Source of the DNA: Roseibium sp. HPY-6
GTDB lineage: Bacteria > Pseudomonadota > Alphaproteobacteria > Rhizobiales > Stappiaceae
Direction: 5' to 3'
DNA: 64,000 nucleotides
Assembly (NCBI RefSeq): GCF_040530035.1
Contig: NZ_JBEWCD010000002.1
Location: 806,001 to 870,000, forward strand
Shown: positions 17,072-25,249 of the stretch, in pieces
Layout of the letters: each line of letters opens with the position of its first letter
How positions within the stretch are numbered: the first letter of the stretch is position 1
Notes under the pieces: model-generated
Database searches by the model: none
Told to the model about the DNA's origin: nothing
What the model saw: only the letters and a program-made list of their open reading frames with translations
Made by a program: the position numbers and the translations under genes

Positions 17072-18772
17072 TTACCTTTCCAGCCGCATGGCAGCACGAT
17101 TGCGGAATGCGAGCGAAGGCACAAGTGCGGCCAGGATAAATCCGGCAAGTGGGATAACCAGTTGCAGCAGGGCATAAAGGGCAGCGACCTGACGATTTCC
17201 GCCGCTTGCAAGGGCAACGCTTTCCGTCGTGACAGTAACGATCCGTCCGGCCCCGATCATCAACGTTGGCAGATACTGACCGACGGAAACGGCGGCTGCG
17301 ACCGCAAACGTGACGAGTCCGGGGCGGAGCATCAAGGGAAGCTGAATCTTCCAGAAAATACGCATTCGGGATGCGCCAATTGAGGTAGCCGCCTTGGCAT
17401 AGCGCGGATCCAGCCGGTGCCAGGGATCGCTCAGGGCGAGATAGGCGTAAGGGAAGACAAATATCAGGTGCGCAAGAAGCACGGCTTCAAACGTTCCGCT
17501 TAGTCCGGCAATCAGAAACAGCATTTGAAGACCGAACAGGAAGCTGATCTGCGGCATGAGCAGCGGTAGAAAGACTATCGTGTTGATCCGGCTGCGGGCC
17601 GGCAGCTTGCGATAGCTGCGCGCCTCCAACAGCCACAGGGTAAGGGCTGTCGCGATTCCAGCGGCAAGCGCTGCTATCGCCAGTGTGGCAAAGAGCGCGG
17701 GACCTCCCATGCCGAACGCATCCAGCATCCGTTCGACCCCCCAGCGCTGCGGCAGCGTGGCCGGGAACCACCATGACTTTGCGACGGTCCAGATCCCGAG
17801 AAGGGCAATGGAAGCCGTCATGAGCACTACGATCAGAACCATGGGCAAAAGCCCGGCGAGACGCGCAAAGCCATCCTTCCGCCTGCGATGCCCGCTTGCA
17901 AACCGGGCGGCCTGCCAGGATGAAACAAGGCGCTCCAGAACCAGATAGACCAGCAGAGCGAATGCACTGACGAAGAGCTGCAGCAATGCACCGGCGGACG
18001 CCATGAGGCGTTTGGTCAGGTCCGGATCATTCATCCAGGCAACAAGGCGCGGAGCGAGCGGAGCGGGCGTTGTTGGTCCCAGAATCTGTGCGACGTCGAC
18101 CACGGAAGTCGCATAGGCGATTACAGCAAGCATCGGCAGCCGGATAAGCGGATAGACCTGAGGCAGAACCAGTTTGAAGAACGTGCTCATCCGTCCATAA
18201 CCGAGGCTGGCACCGGCTTTGTAGTAGTCCCTGATATGAGGTCTGTTGAGAGCGGCAAGCGTCATGAGAAACAGGAACGGGACTTCCTTGGCAACAAGAC
18301 CCAGCGTCATTGTGAACCCCATCGGGTCATTCAGAATGAGCACGTCAGGCGGACGATCAAAGCCGGTTGCCCAGGGTGATACCAGACGCACCAGAAAGCC
18401 GGATGGCGCAATCAGGAAAGCGAGCCCGATAGCAGCAGCGGCGTGCGGCACGGACAGGAGCGGAGACAGAAAGCGCGTCAGACGCTGGAAGGTTCGTGTG
18501 CCGGACCAGCCCGCAGTGAAAATCAACACGATTGCCAGAGACAGGATCGAGGCAATCAGGCCGGTGCCAAAGCTCAAAGTCACGGAGGTCGTCAAGCCGG
18601 GCGCGCGAAGCAGCGCTTCAAATGGCTCAAGCGAAAAGGATCGATACCCGAGGACAGGCAGGTATCCGAAGGCAGGCAGGATCGTGCCCATCAGGCCGGC
18701 AAGCACCGGTCCGGCGAGCAGCGTCACGATAAGGACAGTCGGAAGATCAGGTCTGCCGGTCGCTAACGGCAA
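17072..18772 (-). CDS. ABC transporter permease, two fused permease halves (YnjC-like)
   Basis: 566 residues with about 12 predicted TM helices in two similar halves; each half carries a binding-protein-dependent EAA-type loop ('YYKAGASLGYGRMSTFFKLVLPQVYP' and 'YAKAATSIGASRMRIFWKIQLP' regions, the contact with the ATPase). This fused organisation is that of YnjC and of iron/thiamine (FbpB/ThiP) permeases. The neighbouring binding protein matches YnjB better than FbpA or ThiB, so the operon is called YnjBCD-like. It lies 6 bases from both neighbours. No TPP riboswitch is seen upstream of the operon. Confidence 0.9.
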   Translation of the reverse strand: MPLATGRPDLPTVLIVTLLAGPVLAGLMGTILPAFGYLPVLGYRSFSLEPFEALLRAPGLTTSVTLSFGTGLIASILSLAIVLIFTAGWSGTRTFQRLTRFLSPLLSVPHAAAAIGLAFLIAPSGFLVRLVSPWATGFDRPPDVLILNDPMGFTMTLGLVAKEVPFLFLMTLAALNRPHIRDYYKAGASLGYGRMSTFFKLVLPQVYPLIRLPMLAVIAYATSVVDVAQILGPTTPAPLAPRLVAWMNDPDLTKRLMASAGALLQLFVSAFALLVYLVLERLVSSWQAARFASGHRRRKDGFARLAGLLPMVLIVVLMTASIALLGIWTVAKSWWFPATLPQRWGVERMLDAFGMGGPALFATLAIAALAAGIATALTLWLLEARSYRKLPARSRINTIVFLPLLMPQISFLFGLQMLFLIAGLSGTFEAVLLAHLIFVFPYAYLALSDPWHRLDPRYAKAATSIGASRMRIFWKIQLPLMLRPGLVTFAVAAAVSVGQYLPTLMIGAGRIVTVTTESVALASGGNRQVAALYALLQLVIPLAGFILAALVPSLAFRNRAAMRLER

Positions 18773-18778
18773 GAGAAC

Positions 18779-19996
18779 TTACTCGCTTCCTGCACCGTAG
18801 CGCGAGATCCAGGCTTCTTCGAGCGCGCTGACCCAGCTTGGGTGCGGTTCGGGAAGAACGGGGCCGAGATCTTCCGGTGACAGTGTTGCAGGACCAAGGT
18901 CCATCGCGTCGAACAGAGCCTTTTCGTTCGCTGGCAGTGCCGCAACATTCAGTACCGTTGGGTCTCCCCAGATTTCAGGCTCCTGCTTGCGCGTTTGCGC
19001 CATCGGGCTCAGAAGAAAGTTCGCATAGACCTTCGCGCCTGCCTGACTGGAACTGTTGAACGGAATGGCGACAAAATGCGTGTTGCCGATTGTGCCGCCG
19101 TCGAAAACGAAGGTGCGAACCGTTTCGGGAAGCTCGCCATTGGCGATCGCACCGGATGCATCGCCGGGATTGAAGGAGAAGGCAATATCAAGCTCACTGT
19201 CCGCGAGCAGCTGACGCATGTCCGCAGCGTTCTTCGGAAAGGCCTTGCCTTGCCGCCAGAGGTTCGGGTGCAGGTTGTCCAGAAAGGCAAACAATGGTGC
19301 GACGGTTTCTTCAAATGTTGCCTCGTCCACCGGTTGGGACAGAACGTCTTTGTTCTGAACCGTGTCTGCGAGCACCTGCTTCAGGAAGGTCGTTCCGAAA
19401 AAGTTGGGCGGCTGGGGGTAGGAAAACCGTCCGGGATTGCGCTTGGCATAGTCCAGAAGCCCGGCGAGATCGGAAGGCGGTTCGCTGATGCGGGCGCTGT
19501 CATACATGAAGACGAGCTTTGCCATGCCCCAGGGGCTCTCCTGGCCGTCTGTCGGGACGGTGAAGTCAATTCTGACAGTCGGTTTGTTTTCGACGTCCAC
19601 ATAGGCCCAGTTCGGAAGCGTTTCCACCCAACCGGCAGATGCCAGAAGACCGTTCTTCTTCATTGACGCGAAATTTTCCCCATTGATCCAGATGAGATCG
19701 ACGGCGCCACCGGTTTCTTTGCCCACGGACTTTTCCGCCAGAACCTGCGACACAACATTCGCCGTATCGCCGACTTTCACATGTACAACCCGCACATCGT
19801 AAGCACGCTCAACCTCGCGCGCCGCCCATTGAATGTAGGCATTGATGCGTGGTTCGCCGCCCCAGGCGTGAAAATAGACCGTCTGCCCTTTCGCATCCTT
19901 GAGAACATCCTCCCATTCCTGAGATTGGCCGCTCGCTGCAATGGGTATCAAAAGCGTTGTGATTGCAGCAAAAACGGCAGTAAGCAGACGGTTCAT
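18779..19996 (-). CDS. ABC transporter substrate-binding protein (YnjB-like)
   Basis: 405 residues. A signal peptide occupies about 1-23 ('VFAAITTLLIPIAASGQSQ'). The mature start 'TVYFHAWGGEPRINAYIQWA' and the segments 'VDLIWINGENFASMKKNGLL' and 'ESPWGMAKLVFMYDSARI' fit the YnjB branch of type 2 periplasmic binding proteins. It is the first gene of the operon and would define its specificity; E. coli YnjB has no firmly established ligand, so none is assigned. The upstream ~125 bases should hold the promoter. Confidence 0.88.
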   Translation of the reverse strand: MNRLLTAVFAAITTLLIPIAASGQSQEWEDVLKDAKGQTVYFHAWGGEPRINAYIQWAAREVERAYDVRVVHVKVGDTANVVSQVLAEKSVGKETGGAVDLIWINGENFASMKKNGLLASAGWVETLPNWAYVDVENKPTVRIDFTVPTDGQESPWGMAKLVFMYDSARISEPPSDLAGLLDYAKRNPGRFSYPQPPNFFGTTFLKQVLADTVQNKDVLSQPVDEATFEETVAPLFAFLDNLHPNLWRQGKAFPKNAADMRQLLADSELDIAFSFNPGDASGAIANGELPETVRTFVFDGGTIGNTHFVAIPFNSSSQAGAKVYANFLLSPMAQTRKQEPEIWGDPTVLNVAALPANEKALFDAMDLGPATLSPEDLGPVLPEPHPSWVSALEEAWISRYGAGSE

Positions 19997-20124
19997 TTAT
20001 GTCCCCTGGTCTCGGCGAAAAACTCGTTGGTCGTTCCCTCGCGTATCGGGCATGACACGGTCAAGACAAGGCTTTGTGAAGGAAACATGCACTAGGAAAC
20101 CTTTGTTCGGGTCATGGCGCAAGC

Positions 20125-20580
20125 TTAGACCGGCAAAACATGCGTATCCTTGATCTCTTCCATGACCGCATAAGTATGCGTTTCGCGGACACCGGGAAGA
20201 GTTAGAACGACATCGGACAGGAAGGCCCTGTAGGCTTCCATGTCCCGGACCCGGCTTTTCATCAGGTAATCAAATCCGCCCGCGACCATGTGGCATTCGA
20301 GAATGTCGGCAGAGCGTTCCACCGCACATTTGAAGGCGTCGAAAATCTCGGGCGATGTCCGCTCCAGCCGTATTTCAACGAAGACCAGTAGGCCGCGCTC
20401 AACTTTCTTAGGATCAAGGGTTGCGGAAAAACCCTCGATATAGCCATCCCGGACAAGACGCTTCATGCGTTCCGCAGTCGCTGTCGGCGAAAGACTGACT
20501 TTTTCGGCAAGATCCGTGTTCGTGATCCTGCCGTCTTCCTGGAGCGCTCGGAGAATTCTACGGTCGATTGCGTTCAGCAT
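20125..20580 (-). CDS. Lrp/AsnC-family regulator, probable activator of putA (PutR-like)
   Basis: About 151 residues. The N-terminal helix-turn-helix is 'LNAIDRRILRALQEDGRITN' followed by 'DLAEKVSLSPTATAERMKRL'; the C-terminal RAM/Lrp ligand domain contains 'HMVAGGFDYLMKSRVRDMEAY' (shown to its limit) and 'LPGVRETHTYAVMEEIK'. It is divergent from putA. In Agrobacterium and Rhodobacter an Lrp-type PutR placed like this activates putA in response to proline; the same role is inferred. TTG/GTG starts exist up to 20595; the ATG at 20578-20580 is preferred from the family start. Confidence 0.9.
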   Translation of the reverse strand: MLNAIDRRILRALQEDGRITNTDLAEKVSLSPTATAERMKRLVRDGYIEGFSATLDPKKVERGLLVFVEIRLERTSPEIFDAFKCAVERSADILECHMVAGGFDYLMKSRVRDMEAYRAFLSDVVLTLPGVRETHTYAVMEEIKDTHVLPV

Positions 20581-20595
20581 TGTGCTTTTCACCAA

Positions 20596-20720
20596 AAAAT
20601 TTAAATTTACAAAGAAATACGCTAAGAAATATCAAAAAAACAGGGAAAAAAAGGTCTGTAGATCGACTAATTTAGAGGAATGTTTTGATTGGGCCTGAAG
20701 GGCCGATTTGGGAGGTGCTT
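20596..20720. promoter_or_regulatory. putR-putA divergent promoter region with AT-rich palindrome
   Basis: The 140 bases between the divergent genes are strikingly AT-rich compared with the surrounding DNA and contain the perfect palindrome AAATTTAAATTT (20597-20608), a plausible Lrp-family binding site. putA has an excellent ribosome site, GGGAGGTG, 4 bases before its ATG. Confidence 0.5.
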
Positions 20721-23700
20721 ATGACCGCGACCGCTGCCGCAATGACAACGGTAACCAACGCCGACCTGGAACCGTTCCGGACAGCTTACGCTCCCGATGA
20801 GCGCAAACTGGTTGAAGCGCTTCTGAAAGAAGCAGCGGGTGATCCCGTTGTTGAAAAACTGATTGATCAGCGCGCGCGCGGTTACATTGACGACATGCGC
20901 GCCGTGCAGGTCGGTCTCGGCGGGGTGGAAGATTTCATGCGCGAGTTCGGCCTGACCACGCGCGAAGGTCTGGCAATGATGGTTCTGGCTGAAGCCTTGC
21001 TGCGTGTGCCCGATGCCGGCACGGCGGACAAGCTGATTGAGGACAAGCTGGCGGCCGCGCGTTTCGACGACCCTTCCGGGCACAAATCCGACACCTGGCT
21101 GGTCTCCGCGTCGTCCTGGGCGCTTGGGGTGACGTCGCGATTGCTGCATCCGGGCGACACGCCCCAGAGCATTCTGTCCAGCCTCGTCAAACGCATGGGC
21201 ATGCCGACCGTGCGCGTTGCAACGCGCAAGGCGATGACGCTTCTCGGGCACCAGTTCGTGCTGGGCGAAACCATTCAAAAAGCGTTGGAACGTGCAAAGG
21301 TGCAGCAGGCGAAAGGATACCGGTATTCCTACGACATGCTCGGAGAAGGGGCCCGAACCGCCAAAGACGCTGAGCGCTATTTCCAGTCCTATGCAAACGC
21401 GATCGAAGCGATCGGCCAGTCAGCGGGCGACACCGCGCTACCGGACAGGCCCGGTATCTCGGTCAAGCTGTCCGCCCTTCACCCGCGGTATGAAGCCGTC
21501 AATGGCGACCGTGTCCGTGACGAATTGCTGCCGAAGCTGCGCGAACTGGTGCAGATGGCGAAGGACCGGAACCTCAATTTCACGGTCGATGCGGAAGAGG
21601 CCGACCGGCTTGAGATATCGCTTGATGTGATTGCAGCACTCCTGTCGGATCCCGTCACGGAGGGCTGGGACGGCTTCGGGCTGGCTGTTCAGGCCTATCA
21701 GAAACGCGGTGTCGAGGTCATAGACTGGCTGGTCGAAGCGGCCAGAAAACGCAACCGCAAACTTATGGTGCGCCTGGTCAAGGGGGCGTATTGGGATACG
21801 GAAATCAAGCACGCCCAGGAGGAAGGCGCGGAAGGCTATCCGGTTTTCTCGCGGAAAGCGGCGACCGATCTCTCTTACCTGTGCTGCGCAAAACGGATGC
21901 TGGCGGCGCGGGACGTGCTTTACCCGCAATTCGCAACGCACAACGCCCTTTCCGTTGCCCAGATCATCGAATTGGCCGGAGGCTCATCGGAAGGTTACGA
22001 ATTCCAGCGTCTGCATGGCATGGGAGAGAGCCTTTACAAATCCGTTTGCGAGCGTGACGGATTTCCGTGCCGCATCTACGCGCCCGTTGGCGGTTACAAG
22101 GACCTGCTGGCCTATCTGGTTCGCCGCCTCCTCGAAAACGGCGCCAACTCCTCTTTCGTTACCATCGTTGGCGATGCCTCGGTCTCCGTCGAAGCCATGC
22201 TGAAGCGGCCGTCGGAAATCCTCGACAAGGGCCACCATGCGGTCAATCGGTCCATTCCATTGCCGGCCGATCTTTACGGCGACAGTCGGCGCAATGCCAA
22301 GGGGATCGAACTCGGCTTTGCCCAGGAACGCAATCAGCTTCAGGACGGCATGGCCAGGACACAGCCACCGTTCACCGATGCCGAACCGCTCGGACGTGGC
22401 CTTTCAGCCAGCGGTGATCGGCATCCTGTCTTTTCCCCGATGGATGGCACAACCAGGGTCGGGACGGTGCGCTTTGCTGATACGGAAACAGCGCGCAAGG
22501 CGATCGAGGTTGCGCGCCAGGGGTTCGAAACCTGGTCGCGCAAGCCGGTCAACGAGCGCGCTGCCGCCCTTGAACGGCTTGGAGATCTTCTGGAGGAAAA
22601 CCGCGACAGGCTGATGATGATCCTTTCCATGGAGGCCGGCAAATGTCTTCCGGACGGGATCGCGGAAATCCGGGAAGCGGTCGACTTTTGCCGCTATTAT
22701 GCCAACGAGGCCCGCACGCTTTTCGGTGAAGGCCGTCTGATGCCCGGGCCGACGGGAGAGGAAAACCGGTACCGGTATCGCGGACGCGGTGTTTTTGTCT
22801 GCATTTCCCCCTGGAATTTTCCGCTGGCCATCTTCCTCGGTCAGATCAGCGCGGCCCTCCTCGGTGGCAACGCCGTTGTTGCAAAACCAGCCGAACAGAC
22901 CCCGCTGATCGCCTTTGAAACAGCCAAGCTCATGTATGAGGCCGGCATTCCCGAAGACGCTTTCCTGCTTGTGCCGGGCGAGGGCGATATCGGCGCTGCG
23001 CTGACATCTCACCCGGATGTTGCCGGCGTGGCCTTTACGGGCTCTACCGAAACCGCGTGGGCAATCAACGGAACGCTTGCTTCCAAACGCGGACCGATCG
23101 TCCCGCTGATCGCCGAAACCGGTGGCATCAATGCCATGCTCGTCGATGCAACGGCACTGCCCGAACAGGTTTGCGACGACGTCATGATGTCGGCCTTCCG
23201 CTCCGCCGGTCAGCGCTGTTCGGCGCTGCGTCTTCTTTATGTCCAGGACGATGTCGCCGACACGTTGCTTGAGATGCTGCAGGGGGCTGCACAGGAACTC
23301 AGCTTGGGCGACCCGCGTCTGCCCTCCACCGATATCGGTCCGGTGATCGATGACGAGGCACGCGACAACATTGTGGCTCACGTCCACGACATGGCTGAAA
23401 GCCAGACCCTGCGCTTTGCGGGAAAAACACCGACTGGCGTTCTCTCAAGCGGATCCTGGGTTGCGCCGCATATCATCGAGCTGGACAAGGCCGAGGCTCT
23501 GAAGCGCGAAGTCTTCGGACCCGTTCTTCATGTCGTCCGCTACAAGGCCAGCGATATCGACAAGGTTCTCGACCAGATTGCGTCGACTGGCTATGGGTTG
23601 ACGCTTGGTGTTCACAGCCGCATCGACGCGACGGTGACGAAGGTTGTTGATCGTCTTTCCGTCGGCAACGTCTATGTCAACCGCAATACGATCGGTGCTG

Positions 23701-23861
23701 TCGTCGGCACCCAGCCCTTCGGCGGTTCGGGGCTCTCCGGTACCGGCCCCAAGGCGGGCGGTCCGATCTACCTGACACGCTTCGCCCTTGAACAGGTTGT
23801 CTCAATCAACACGGCCGCCGCCGGCGGCAATGCCAGTCTTGTGGCGGCGTCAGACGATTGA
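20721..23861 (+). CDS. putA: Bifunctional proline dehydrogenase / P5C dehydrogenase (PutA)
   Basis: 1046 residues from the ATG at 20721, set by GGGAGGTG; the longer TTG frame (20685) is rejected. It lacks the N-terminal ribbon-helix-helix of E. coli PutA, as usual for alphaproteobacteria. The FAD proline dehydrogenase barrel (about 40-470) includes 'RPGISVKLSALHPRYE' and 'MVRLVKGAYWDTEIK'. The aldehyde dehydrogenase half includes 'SPWNFPLAIFLGQI', 'FTGSTETAW', catalytic Glu799 (AETGG) and Cys833 (GQRCSALR). It oxidises proline to glutamate with substrate channelling at the membrane. Control by the divergent Lrp-type regulator is inferred. A second, diverged copy of its last codons lies downstream at 24041-24121. 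Confidence 0.97.
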   Translation: MTATAAAMTTVTNADLEPFRTAYAPDERKLVEALLKEAAGDPVVEKLIDQRARGYIDDMRAVQVGLGGVEDFMREFGLTTREGLAMMVLAEALLRVPDAGTADKLIEDKLAAARFDDPSGHKSDTWLVSASSWALGVTSRLLHPGDTPQSILSSLVKRMGMPTVRVATRKAMTLLGHQFVLGETIQKALERAKVQQAKGYRYSYDMLGEGARTAKDAERYFQSYANAIEAIGQSAGDTALPDRPGISVKLSALHPRYEAVNGDRVRDELLPKLRELVQMAKDRNLNFTVDAEEADRLEISLDVIAALLSDPVTEGWDGFGLAVQAYQKRGVEVIDWLVEAARKRNRKLMVRLVKGAYWDTEIKHAQEEGAEGYPVFSRKAATDLSYLCCAKRMLAARDVLYPQFATHNALSVAQIIELAGGSSEGYEFQRLHGMGESLYKSVCERDGFPCRIYAPVGGYKDLLAYLVRRLLENGANSSFVTIVGDASVSVEAMLKRPSEILDKGHHAVNRSIPLPADLYGDSRRNAKGIELGFAQERNQLQDGMARTQPPFTDAEPLGRGLSASGDRHPVFSPMDGTTRVGTVRFADTETARKAIEVARQGFETWSRKPVNERAAALERLGDLLEENRDRLMMILSMEAGKCLPDGIAEIREAVDFCRYYANEARTLFGEGRLMPGPTGEENRYRYRGRGVFVCISPWNFPLAIFLGQISAALLGGNAVVAKPAEQTPLIAFETAKLMYEAGIPEDAFLLVPGEGDIGAALTSHPDVAGVAFTGSTETAWAINGTLASKRGPIVPLIAETGGINAMLVDATALPEQVCDDVMMSAFRSAGQRCSALRLLYVQDDVADTLLEMLQGAAQELSLGDPRLPSTDIGPVIDDEARDNIVAHVHDMAESQTLRFAGKTPTGVLSSGSWVAPHIIELDKAEALKREVFGPVLHVVRYKASDIDKVLDQIASTGYGLTLGVHSRIDATVTKVVDRLSVGNVYVNRNTIGAVVGTQPFGGSGLSGTGPKAGGPIYLTRFALEQVVSINTAAAGGNASLVAASDD

Positions 23862-23906
23862 AGGCACAAAGCGACATCGGAAAGAAGACGATCGCTCACT
23901 TACTCT

Positions 23907-24033
23907 CCATCGTCATCCCGGCCAAGCAGCGCGCGAGCCGGGACCGGGGAGCCCGTGCGCACATGATCATGGAAGAGACTCCGAGGCTCTCCGGTCCCGG
24001 ATCTCCGCTGCGCTTCGTCCGGGATGACGATGG
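23907..24033 (+). repeat. 127-bp palindromic element, copy A
   Basis: The element begins CCATCGTCATCCCGG and ends with its exact 15-base reverse complement. Inside, GGACCGGGGAGCC and CTCCGGTCCCGG arms give a nested long hairpin. Same orientation as copies B and C. It starts 45 bases after the putA stop. Confidence 0.85.
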
Positions 24034-24040
24034 ATAGGAG

Positions 24041-24121
24041 TTTGCTCTGGAACAGGTGGATGCGATGAACGCGGTTACCGCTAGTGACAGCACCACCCGC
24101 TTCGCCGCCTTGGAAACCTAA
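24041..24121 (+). pseudogene. Second, diverged copy of the putA 3' end
   Basis: In frame this reads FALEQV, then a diverged tail and TAA (27 codons counting stop), matching the FALEQV...stop end of PutA at 23781-23861. Within FALEQV all four base differences are synonymous, and the homology continues past both stop codons ('AGCG.CATCGGAAA.GA..ACGATCGCTC') into the next palindromic element. No start codon or upstream part of putA precedes it. Confidence 0.65.
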
Positions 24122-24167
24122 AGAGGACTTAGCGGCATCGGAAATGAGATGATCGCTCGCAAGCCCC

Positions 24168-24294
24168 CCATCGTCATCCCGGCCAGGCAACGCGTGAGCC
24201 GGGATCGGAGGGCCCGTGCTCTCAAGATCATCGAAGAGACCCCAAACCTTTCTGATCCTGGATCTTCGCTCCGCTGCGTCCAGGATGACAACGG
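24168..24294 (+). repeat. 127-bp palindromic element, copy B (diverged)
   Basis: Same length and order of parts as copy A, 261 bases downstream, with many substitutions (end CCAGGATGACAACGG instead of CCGGGATGACGATGG). With the preceding putA-like tail it forms the second unit of a ~260-bp tandem duplication. Confidence 0.8.
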
Positions 24295-24411
24295 AGAGTA
24301 TGGTTAGCGAGTTCAGGCTCTTGGGGCAACCCAAGTCCTCTATCCGGACTAACTTGTGAACTTATCTTAAATGCCTCCTGTCTTCAGATATGGATCATTG
24401 CGAGGGAAATT

Positions 24412-24498
24412 TGGTGCGGTTGGTGGGAGTTGAACCCACATGAGAAAAATTCTCCCCGCCCCCTCAAGACGGTGCGTATGCCATTCCGCCACAACCGC
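24412..24498 (-). tRNA. tRNA-Leu (anticodon GAG)
   Basis: 87 nt with encoded CCA. The acceptor stem GCGGTTG/CAACCGC is perfect, the D-stem is GCG/CGC, the anticodon loop is TTGAGGG (GAG), the long variable arm (GAGAA/TTCTC) is the class II type expected for Leu, and the T-loop is TTCAACT. It is last in a minus-strand run of four tRNAs, 4 bases after tRNA-Pro. Confidence 0.93.
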
Positions 24499-24502
24499 AG
24501 TT

Positions 24503-24580
24503 TGGTCAGGGAGGCGGGATTTGAACCCGCGACCTCTCGTGTCCAAGACGAGCACTCTAGCCGGACTGAGCTACACCCTG
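24503..24580 (-). tRNA. tRNA-Pro (anticodon TGG), slightly atypical
   Basis: 78 nt with encoded CCA. Anticodon stem CTCGT/ACGAG with loop CTTGGAC gives TGG; C1-G72 and A73 agree with proline identity. Two oddities: position 37 is A rather than the G normally 3' of proline anticodons, and the acceptor stem has a T6-T67 mismatch. Confidence 0.88.
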
Positions 24581-24653
24581 TTGTTTCCTGGTGCCCCGGC
24601 AACGCGCACACATGTGGCGCTGACCGGGGCGGTTTATCCGCTCACTGCGGACT

Positions 24654-24731
24654 TGGTGCCGGCGGGGAGAGTCGAACTCCCAATCGACCGGTTCTGAACC
24701 GGTCAGGTTTACCAATTTCCGTCACGCCGGC
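24654..24731 (-). tRNA. tRNA with Leu anticodon CAG but a short variable loop
   Basis: 78 nt with encoded CCA. The acceptor GCCGGCG/CGCCGGC is perfect, the anticodon stem ACCGG/CCGGT holds loop TTCAGAA (CAG, Leu), and the T-arm is GGGAG/CTCCC with loop TTCGACT. Only 5 bases (CGATT) separate the anticodon and T stems, so the long variable arm normal for bacterial tRNA-Leu is missing. The D-stem is weak. Confidence 0.8.
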
Positions 24732-24746
24732 GATGGGAAACAAAAT

Positions 24747-24832
24747 TGGTAGGCGGGGAGGGACTCGAACCCTCACAGCAATATGCGGCTGATTTACAGT
24801 CAGTTGGGATCTCCAGCTCCCTGTGCCCGCCT
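24747..24832 (-). tRNA. tRNA-Tyr (anticodon GTA), atypical
   Basis: 86 nt with encoded CCA. The anticodon loop CTGTAAA gives GTA and there is a class II-like variable arm. The acceptor begins A1-T72 rather than the usual G1-C72, position 8 is C, there are 4 rather than 2 bases before a GGGA/TCCC D-stem, and the anticodon stem has a terminal A-C mismatch. It is the first tRNA of the run. Confidence 0.8.
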
Positions 24833-25039
24833 AGGTTTAAGTTGCGCTTTTGAAACGAATTCGCGGTGAGCCGGATCACGGCCACCGACAAGTCTCATGA
24901 GACACCCTTGGTACGGCGACATCGACGGATCTCCGCACGTATCGGATCCGGTGTGGCGACCGAACCCGTTGATTTATCACCGATGTCAAAGAACTCCCGA
25001 TCCCGTTGGGCCCCGGGCGTACCCGGTTTTGAGCTTGAA
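24833..25039. other. Non-coding spacer upstream of the tRNA run
   Basis: About 200 bases between the tRNA-Tyr 5' end and a strong terminator. It must contain the tRNA promoter if the four tRNAs are one transcript. A minus-strand TTGACA occurs at 24984-24989 but I find no good -10 at the right distance. No coding sequence is convincing. Confidence 0.3.
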
Positions 25040-25083
25040 AACGAAAGACCCCCGTGACGTTCGGTCGACGGGGGTCTTTCGTT
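25040..25083 (-). terminator. Very strong hairpin terminator
   Basis: A perfect 16-bp stem AACGAAAGACCCCCGT/ACGGGGGTCTTTCGTT with a 12-nt loop; on the minus strand the tail reads CTTTCGTTTTC. It lies 20 bases after the stop of the small ORF at 25103-25249, which implies a transcript coming from that side. Confidence 0.75.
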
Positions 25084-25102
25084 GCTCAGGATCTGGGAGT
25101 TG

Positions 25103-25249
25103 TCAGAGAAGTCTCGAATCTCCAAGAGCCGGCATAACCCGTCGACCGCCTGCTGGTAGCGGGGCGTACAAGGAGAGATGCGGATAGGCACGCGAGATCG
25201 CTGCGCCGAATGCGCCGATCATTTTCACGATGTTGTCTGCCTTGGTCAT
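25103..25249 (-). CDS. Possible small protein (48 aa), unknown function
   Basis: The ATG at 25247-25249 is preceded by AAGGATGAGAAG, a good ribosome site. The product begins MTKADNIVKMIGAFGAAISR, a short amphipathic/hydrophobic helix, and continues with a Pro/Gly/Arg-rich tail ending in SRLL. The stop lies 20 bases before a perfect 16-bp terminator, so a discrete transcript is likely here. I do not recognise a family. The second half looks less protein-like, and the unit could instead be a small RNA. Confidence 0.4.
   Translation of the reverse strand: MTKADNIVKMIGAFGAAISRAYPHLSLYAPLPAGGRRVMPALGDSRLL

Noticed and set aside
19997..20124. TPP riboswitch upstream of the YnjBCD-like operon
   Set aside because: The conserved CTGAGA and related THI-box parts are absent on the minus strand.
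24895..25191. 98-codon minus-strand open frame over the strong hairpin
   Set aside because: It would translate through a perfect 16-bp terminator; the other minus-strand frame ending before the terminator is a better candidate.
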